Below are positions 27,991 through 32,852 of a stretch of 32,852 nucleotides of DNA, piece after piece. A program made the position numbers and the translations under genes. A model generated the notes under the pieces. The model saw only the letters and a program-made list of their open reading frames with translations. It had not been told where the DNA came from and ran no database searches. Source of the stretch: an uncultured Mycobacteriaceae bacterium (lineage in GTDB: Bacteria > Actinomycetota > Actinomycetes > Mycobacteriales > Mycobacteriaceae); contig CAIYOH010000259.1 of assembly GCA_903927745.1 (NCBI GenBank), positions 1 to 32,852 of the forward strand, read 5' to 3'. Each line of letters starts with the position of its first letter. Positions within the stretch are counted from its first letter, which is position 1.

Positions 27991-29187
27991 GTGGCGAACG
28001 ACACGCCCCCCAAACCACTTGACGGATTTCGGGTTATCGATTTCACCCAGAACATCGCCGGTCCGCTGGCCGGACAGGTGCTGGCCGACCTGGGTGCCGA
28101 GGTGATCAAAGTCGAGGCACCGACCGGTGACGCGGCCCGCCACATCGGCACGGTACTGCCCGGACGTCCGCCGCTACCCACGCTGTTCCTGCCGCACAAC
28201 CGGGGCAAGAAATCGGTGACTGTCGACCTCACCACCGACGAGGGCCGCCAACGAATTCTGCTGCTCACCGATACGGCCGACGTTGTGCTGGAGGGATTTC
28301 GGCCCGGGGTGATGGAGCGCCTGGGCCTGGGTCCCGACGACCTTCGTGCCCGCAACCCCACACTGGTCTATGCGCAGCTGTCGGCCTACGGCGGAAACGG
28401 GCCCCACGGTAGCAGGCCCGGAGTCGACCTGATGGTCGCCGCCGAATCGGGCATGACCACCGGAATGCCCACGCCGAGCGGCAAACCCCAGATCATCCCG
28501 TTCCAGCTCGTCGACGCCGCCAGCGGCCACGTGCTGGCCCAGGCGGTGCTGGCCGCGCTGCTCAACCGCGAACGCCACGGGGTGGCCGACGTCGTCCGGG
28601 TCGCCATGTACGACGTCGCGGTGTCGTTGCAGGCCGGCCAGCTCACCGTCCACCTGAACAAGCCCGCAGCCGGGTCCGCGCCGAAAGTCGACCCGGCACC
28701 GAAAACGACGCCGCGCAAGGGCGTCGGCTTCGCCACCCAGCCGTCGGACGCCTTCAAGGCCGCCGACGGCTACCTAGTGGTCAGCGCCTACGTGCCCAAG
28801 CACTGGGCGAGACTCTGCCAGGTCATCGACCGGCCCGACCTACGCGACGACGAGCGGTTCATCGACCAGCGTTCGCGCGCAATGAATTACCACGACTTGG
28901 CCGAGGAATTGGAGAAGGCGCTGGCCGCCAAGACTGCCGCCGAATGGGTTGAGCTGCTGCACGATGCCGGCCTGATGGCGTGCCTGCCCTACACCTGGAA
29001 GCAGGTCGTCGACACCCCGCTGTTCGCCGAGAACGAGCTCGCCCTGCGAGTCGGCGGCAGCGGCAGCGACGACAAGGATGCGGCCGTCACGGTGGTGCGG
29101 ATGCCGGCGCGCTACTCCAGCTTCGACGCGACGGCCACCGATCCCCCGCCCGCGCCGGGACAGCACAACGAGCAGTACCTGACGTGA
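27991..29187 (+). CDS. CaiB/BaiF-type CoA-transferase (class III), Rv3272-like
   Basis: Class III CoA-transferases move CoA between carboxylic acids through an aspartyl-CoA anhydride; the substrate here is unknown. The 398-residue protein shows LDGFRVIDFTQNIAGPLAGQVL, LGAEVIKVEAPTGDAAR, PHNRGKKSVTVDL, and SAYGGNGPHGSRPGVDLMV with the expected catalytic aspartate at 146. GTG at 27991 has GAAAGG eight bases upstream and matches the start of homologues. A longer frame from GTG at 27940 overlaps the previous gene but lacks similar support. It converges on fadE25 with seven bases between the stop codons. Confidence 0.92.
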   Translation: MANDTPPKPLDGFRVIDFTQNIAGPLAGQVLADLGAEVIKVEAPTGDAARHIGTVLPGRPPLPTLFLPHNRGKKSVTVDLTTDEGRQRILLLTDTADVVLEGFRPGVMERLGLGPDDLRARNPTLVYAQLSAYGGNGPHGSRPGVDLMVAAESGMTTGMPTPSGKPQIIPFQLVDAASGHVLAQAVLAALLNRERHGVADVVRVAMYDVAVSLQAGQLTVHLNKPAAGSAPKVDPAPKTTPRKGVGFATQPSDAFKAADGYLVVSAYVPKHWARLCQVIDRPDLRDDERFIDQRSRAMNYHDLAEELEKALAAKTAAEWVELLHDAGLMACLPYTWKQVVDTPLFAENELALRVGGSGSDDKDAAVTVVRMPARYSSFDATATDPPPAPGQHNEQYLT

Positions 29188-29194
29188 CCGTGCC

Positions 29195-30376
29195 TCAGCG
29201 CAGCAGCGCCCGCGACATCACGACGCGCTGAATCTGGTTGGTGCCCTCGTAGATCTGAGTGATCTTGGCGTCGCGCATCATCCGCTCGACGGGGAAGTCC
29301 TGCGTGTAGCCGTACCCGCCGAACAGTTGCACCGCGTCGGTGGTCACTTCCATTGCGACGTCGGACGCAAAGCACTTCGACGCCGCGGAGATGAAGCCCA
29401 GATCGCCCTCGCCACGCTCCGCACGTGCGGCCGCCTGGTAGACCATCAGGCGCGCAGCCTGCACCTTCATCGCCATGTCGGCCAGCATGAACTGCACGCC
29501 CTGGTTGTCACTGATCGACCGCCCGAACTGCTTGCGTTCCTTGGTGTAGTCGATCGCGGCGTCCAGCGCGCCTTGGGCGATACCGACCGCCTGCGCCCCG
29601 ATGGTGGGCCGGGTGTGGTCCAGCGTCGCCAGGGCGGTCTTGAAGCCCGTCCCCGGCTCGCCGATGATCCGGTCGCCTGGGACGCGGCAATTCTCGAAGT
29701 ACAGCTCGGTGGTGGGCGAACCCTTGATGCCGAGCTTGCGTTCCTTGGGGCCGACGGTGAACCCCTCGTCGTCCTCGTGCACCATGAACGCCGAAATCCC
29801 GTTAGCGCCCTTGTCCGGGTCGGTCACGGCCATCACCGTGTACCAGGCCGACGCACCGCCATTGGTGATCCAGCACTTGGCGCCGTTGATGATCCAGCCG
29901 TCCCCGTCGGCCTTGGCCCGGGTCCGCATCGCCGCCGCGTCGCTGCCGGCCTCACGCTCACTCAGCGCGTAGGACGCCATGGCGGTGCCGTCGGCGAGCT
30001 GCGGCAGCACCTGCTTCTTGAGGTCGTCGGAGCCACGCAGGATCAGGCCCATGGTGCCGAGCTTGTTCACCGCGGGGATCAGCGACGCCGAGGCGTCGAC
30101 GCGGGCGACCTCCTCGATGACGATGCACGCCGCCACCGAGTCCGCACCCTGCCCGCCGTACGCCTCGGGCACGTGCACGGCGTTGAAACCCGACGCGTTG
30201 AGCGCGTCGAGCGCCTCCTGCGGGAACCGCGACTTCTCGTCGACGTCCGCCGCGTACGGGGCGATCTCCTTCTCCGCCAGCGCCCGGATCGCCTCCCGTA
30301 ACAGCTCGTGCTCCTCCGGCAACTGGAACAATTCAAAGCCGGGGTCTCCGGTCCAACCCGCCGTGTTCGACGCCAT
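29195..30376 (-). CDS. fadE25: Acyl-CoA dehydrogenase FadE25
   Basis: FAD-dependent enzyme of beta-oxidation type; true substrate chain length unproven. The 393-residue protein has the acyl-CoA dehydrogenase signatures YALSEREAGSDAAAM, CWITNGG, the ERKLGIKGSPTTELYF segment and QLFGGYGYTQDFPVERMMRD. The catalytic Glu is residue 377 in IYEGTNQIQR. ATG at 30376 has a strong GGAGGAGG five bases upstream. It follows purE by 21 bases on the same strand, so it is probably in the purK-purE operon, as in M. tuberculosis (Rv3274c-Rv3276c). Confidence 0.95.
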   Translation of the reverse strand: MASNTAGWTGDPGFELFQLPEEHELLREAIRALAEKEIAPYAADVDEKSRFPQEALDALNASGFNAVHVPEAYGGQGADSVAACIVIEEVARVDASASLIPAVNKLGTMGLILRGSDDLKKQVLPQLADGTAMASYALSEREAGSDAAAMRTRAKADGDGWIINGAKCWITNGGASAWYTVMAVTDPDKGANGISAFMVHEDDEGFTVGPKERKLGIKGSPTTELYFENCRVPGDRIIGEPGTGFKTALATLDHTRPTIGAQAVGIAQGALDAAIDYTKERKQFGRSISDNQGVQFMLADMAMKVQAARLMVYQAAARAERGEGDLGFISAASKCFASDVAMEVTTDAVQLFGGYGYTQDFPVERMMRDAKITQIYEGTNQIQRVVMSRALLR

Positions 30377-30397
30377 GTCCGCCTCCTCCCTACCTCG

Positions 30398-30913
30398 CTA
30401 CTCGTGGGTAACTTTACCGTGCAACTGCTGCACCGCCGCATCCCTGGCCCGCACACTCTCGGCCAACTCGTCCTGAAACACCACGACGCGCGCCCGCAAC
30501 TGCGGGTCGGACGACGCCAGGATCCGCACGGCGAGCAGGCCGGCGTTGCGGCCACCGCCGATCGACACCGTGGCCACCGGGACACCCGCGGGCATCTGCA
30601 CGATCGACAGCAGCGAGTCCAGCCCGTCCAGCCGGGCCAGCGGCACCGGCACCCCGATCACCGGCAACGGCGTCACCGAGGCGACCATGCCGGGCAGGTG
30701 GGCGGCGCCGCCGGCTCCGGCGATGATGACCTCGATGCCGCGGTCAGCCGCGCCGCGCGCGTAGTCGAGCATCGCCTGCGGCGTGCGGTGCGCCGACACC
30801 ACCCGCACCTCGGCCGGGATCTCGAACTCGGCCAGCGCGGCGGCGGCGTCCGACATCACCGTCCAGTCGCTGTCGCTGCCCATGATCACCGCGACCCTCG
30901 CTGTGTCAGCCAT
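30398..30913 (-). CDS. purE: N5-carboxyaminoimidazole ribonucleotide mutase PurE
   Basis: Converts N5-CAIR to CAIR in purine synthesis. The 171-residue class I PurE has GSDSDW at 12-17, SAHRTP at 40-45 and [12 protein letters not shown] at 65-76, and PVIGVPVP in the core. The frame is open to 30952, overlapping purK. ATG at 30913 ([17 protein letters not shown]) is the family start, eight bases beyond the purK stop. Only a weak GAAG precedes it. The start lies in a 15-base duplication that also copies an ATG sixteen bases upstream. Confidence 0.95.
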   Translation of the reverse strand: MADTARVAVIMGSDSDWTVMSDAAAALAEFEIPAEVRVVSAHRTPQAMLDYARGAADRGIEVIIAGAGGAAHLPGMVASVTPLPVIGVPVPLARLDGLDSLLSIVQMPAGVPVATVSIGGGRNAGLLAVRILASSDPQLRARVVVFQDELAESVRARDAAVQQLHGKVTHE

Positions 30914-30936
30914 GCGGATCTTCAGCCATGCGGATC
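30906..30936. repeat. 15-bp direct repeat duplicating the purE start context
   Basis: TCAGCCATGCGGATC occurs at 30906-30920 and 30922-30936, one base apart. On the minus strand the upstream copy encodes the last residues and stop of PurK; the downstream copy carries the purE ATG. The extra ATG at 30929 opens a seven-codon frame (MAEDPHG) whose TGA lies at 30908-30906, just past the purE start codon. Confidence 0.8.
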
Positions 30937-32184
30937 CCATCCGTCGGTCCACTGTGCGTGCGACATCCAGTGTGCCGCCAACTCCGCGCGTTCACGCAAC
31001 ACCGCCAGCCCGGCCGGGTCGACGCAGTCGCCGTGGCCGAGAAAATTGACGTGCCCCACCTTGCGGCCGGGCTGCTCGGCCTTGCCGTACAGGTGGACCC
31101 GCGCGTCCGGCATCCGCGCGAACAGGTGGTGCAGCCGCTCGTCGGCGCTCATCGCCGGCGGCTGCGGCGCGCCCAGCACGTTGGCCATCACGGTCACGGG
31201 CGCGATGGCGGCGGTGTCGCCCAGCGGGTAGTCCAGTACCGCACGCAGGTGCTGCTCGAACTGACTGGTCCGCGACCCGTCCATGGTCCAGTGCCCGGAG
31301 TTGTGCGGACGCATCGCGAGCTCGTTGACCAGCAGATCGCCCCGGACGGTCTCGAACAGCTCGACCGCCAGGACACCGACGACGCCGAGTTCGTGGGCCA
31401 GGCGCAACGCCAACTGTTGCGCCGCGGACGCCACGTCGTCGGGCAGGTCGGGGGCGGGGGCGATCACCAGGGTGCAGATGCCGTTGTGTTGCACCGTCTC
31501 GACCACCGGCCACGCGGCGCCCTGCCCGAAGGGCGATCGCGCCACCAGCGCCGACAGTTCCCGGCGCAGCTGAACCCGCTCCTCGACCAGCACCGGCACC
31601 CCCGAAGCCAGGTATCCCTGCGCGATCTCGCGGGCGTGCGCCGCGTCGCCGGCAATCCACACGCCGCGGCCGTCGTAACCCCCGCGGACCGCCTTGACCA
31701 CGACGGGGCCGTTTTCGCCCTGCGCGAACGCATCCAGCGGGCCCAGACTCTCCGGGCCGGGTATCCCGACGTAGCGCGGCACCGGAACTCCGAGCGCCTC
31801 CAACCGCCGCCGCATGACGAGCTTGTCCTGGGCATGCACCAGCGCCTGCGGGGGCGGCGCCACGTTGACGCCGTCGGCGACCAGCTTCTCCAGCAGTTCG
31901 GTCGGGACGTGCTCGTGGTCGAAGGTCAGCACCGCGGCACCGGCCGCCGCCCGGCGCAGGTCCTGCAGGTCGGTGTGCGAACCGATGATCACGTCGGGGG
32001 TGACCTGCGCGGCCGGGTCATCGGGTGCGGTGGCCAGCACCCGCAGCGTCTGACCCAGCGCGATCGCGGCCTGATGGGTCATCCGGGCCAGTTGGCCGCC
32101 ACCGACCATCGCCACCAGAGGGGTGGCGCGGTGTGCGGCCAGGGGGTTGACCCTGGCCGGGCGGGTTCCGGGCACGGCAATCAT
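30922..32184 (-). CDS. purK: N5-carboxyaminoimidazole ribonucleotide synthase PurK
   Basis: ATP- and bicarbonate-dependent carboxylation of AIR in purine synthesis, giving the substrate of PurE. The 420-residue ATP-grasp protein begins with a Rossmann-like [17 protein letters not shown], has [10 protein letters not shown], the ATP-binding [15 protein letters not shown], and [15 protein letters not shown] with metal ligands near the C-terminal half. ATG at 32184 ([13 protein letters not shown]) is chosen; the frame stays open to a GTG at 32247, which would add 21 residues of arginine-rich sequence. No strong Shine-Dalgarno precedes either. It is divergent from the GtrA gene. Confidence 0.94.
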   Translation of the reverse strand: MIAVPGTRPARVNPLAAHRATPLVAMVGGGQLARMTHQAAIALGQTLRVLATAPDDPAAQVTPDVIIGSHTDLQDLRRAAAGAAVLTFDHEHVPTELLEKLVADGVNVAPPPQALVHAQDKLVMRRRLEALGVPVPRYVGIPGPESLGPLDAFAQGENGPVVVKAVRGGYDGRGVWIAGDAAHAREIAQGYLASGVPVLVEERVQLRRELSALVARSPFGQGAAWPVVETVQHNGICTLVIAPAPDLPDDVASAAQQLALRLAHELGVVGVLAVELFETVRGDLLVNELAMRPHNSGHWTMDGSRTSQFEQHLRAVLDYPLGDTAAIAPVTVMANVLGAPQPPAMSADERLHHLFARMPDARVHLYGKAEQPGRKVGHVNFLGHGDCVDPAGLAVLRERAELAAHWMSHAQWTDGWDPHG

Positions 32185-32290
32185 GGTGTCACGGCTGCGC
32201 GGCGCGCGGCGTCCGGCGGTGGCGCTCGCAGACAGCCTCGCCGTCACCGAATCGTTATGGACGTCTTTACCGCGGTTTCGTCTCCGTCCG

Positions 32291-32303
32291 TAGACTGGCG
32301 CCT
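32291..32303 (+). promoter_or_regulatory. Leaderless-type -10 element for the GtrA-family gene
   Basis: TAGACT (32291-32296) fits TANNNT, followed by seven bases and the GTG at 32304. No Shine-Dalgarno is present. It is the same arrangement as in front of lcp1 and the DUF3499 gene. Confidence 0.5.
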
Positions 32304-32852
32304 GTGTCCCTTGCCGAGGCCGTCATAGAACGCATGCCTGCACCTATTCGGCCGTATTTGCTGCAGCACCGCGAACTGATCAAATTCGCGATCGTCGGCG
32401 GCACCACGTTCATCATCGACTCAGCGATTTTTTACACGCTCAAGTTGACCATTCTGGAAGCCAAGCCGGTGACCGCGAAGGTGATCGCCGGCATCGTCGC
32501 GGTCATCGCGTCCTATGTGCTCAACCGCGAGTGGAGCTTCCGTCACCGCGGCGGCCGCGAGCGCCACCACGAGGCACTGCTGTTCTTCGGGTTCAGCGGC
32601 GTGGGCGTGATGCTGTCCATGGCACCGCTGTGGTTCTCCAGCTACGTCCTGGGGTTGCGGGTGCCAGCGGTGTCGCTGACGGTGGAGAACCTTGCCGACT
32701 TCGTGTCGGCCTACCTGATCGGCAACTTGATGCAGATGGGGTTCCGCTTCTGGGCGTTCCGGCGCTGGGTATTCCCCGACGAGTTCGCCCGCGCCGGCGA
32801 CCAGGCGCTGGAATCGGCGCTCACCGCGGGCGGCATCGCCGAAGTGCTCGAG
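32304..32852 (+). CDS. GtrA-family membrane protein (3' end outside window, Rv3277-like)
   Basis: The gene runs off the end of the window after 183 codons. The GtrA/DPMS-like domain has four membrane segments: FAIVGGTTFIIDSAIFYTL, VIAGIVAVIASYVLN, LFFGFSGVGVMLSMAPLWF and an ADFVSAYLIGNLMQMGF segment. NREWSFR and RFWAFRRWVF are family signatures. GtrA proteins are thought to handle polyprenyl-linked sugars, or to assist glycosyltransferases, at the membrane; the specific substrate here is unknown. GTG at 32304 (MSLAEAVIERMPAPIRPYL) aligns with Rv3277. The domain is followed by PDEFARAGDQALESALTAGG, as in the mycobacterial homologue. Confidence 0.92.
   Translation, partial: MSLAEAVIERMPAPIRPYLLQHRELIKFAIVGGTTFIIDSAIFYTLKLTILEAKPVTAKVIAGIVAVIASYVLNREWSFRHRGGRERHHEALLFFGFSGVGVMLSMAPLWFSSYVLGLRVPAVSLTVENLADFVSAYLIGNLMQMGFRFWAFRRWVFPDEFARAGDQALESALTAGGIAEVLE

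Overview
This is high-GC actinobacterial DNA with the gene order of the conserved mycobacterial secA1-mtrAB-sahH-alkB-manA-whiB2-fbiAB-rml-purEK region (Rv3240c to Rv3277 in M. tuberculosis, plus an Rv3235-like gene at the left edge). Mycobacterial markers include MtrA/MtrB/LpqB, WhiB2, FbiA/FbiB, WbbL1 and a long HPF. Several genes that interrupt this stretch in M. tuberculosis (ctpC and others) are absent, so the source is probably another Mycobacterium sensu lato species. The species itself cannot be named from the sequence.

Layout: (1) 1-5131: an Rv3235-like protein convergent with secA1, then hpf and a comF-like gene. (2) 5182-11610: a minus-strand block lpqB, mtrB, mtrA, tmk, sahH; it carries the MtrAB envelope and division signalling system with its lipoprotein partner, dTMP kinase, and SAH hydrolase of the methyl cycle. 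(3) 11724-13937: a tightly overlapping alkane hydroxylase operon alkB-rubA-rubB-tetR, with a palindromic operator candidate upstream of alkB. (4) 14047-18323: a mannose-phosphate operon (DUF3499 gene, phosphomannomutase, TobH/SIS-like protein, manA). (5) 18412-22617: a degenerate zincin, whiB2, then the coenzyme F420 operon fbiA-fbiB-nudix with 4-bp overlaps. (6) 22728-25650: rmlD-wbbL1-GDP-mannose pyrophosphorylase, which supply the rhamnosyl linker of arabinogalactan and GDP-mannose; the pyrophosphorylase gene is frameshifted here. (7) 25740-29187: the arabinogalactan ligase lcp1, a short adenylate-forming-like protein and a CaiB/BaiF CoA-transferase. (8) 29195-32184: fadE25-purE-purK on the minus strand. 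(9) 32304 to the end: a truncated GtrA-family membrane protein.

The genes work together mainly in envelope building. Mannose-6-P to mannose-1-P to GDP-mannose, dTDP-rhamnose synthesis, rhamnosyl transfer and LCP ligation all lie within about 13 kb, next to two regulators of envelope and division (MtrAB-LpqB and WhiB2).

Most of the window is ordinary conserved core. I do not see a clearly new multi-gene system. The items most worth checking are the frameshift in GDP-mannose pyrophosphorylase, three tandem palindromes between convergent genes at 22614-22691, a 15-bp duplication that copies the purE start context, the putative alkB operator, two possible CTG starts at CTGA gene junctions, and several short mycobacterial proteins with degenerate catalytic motifs.
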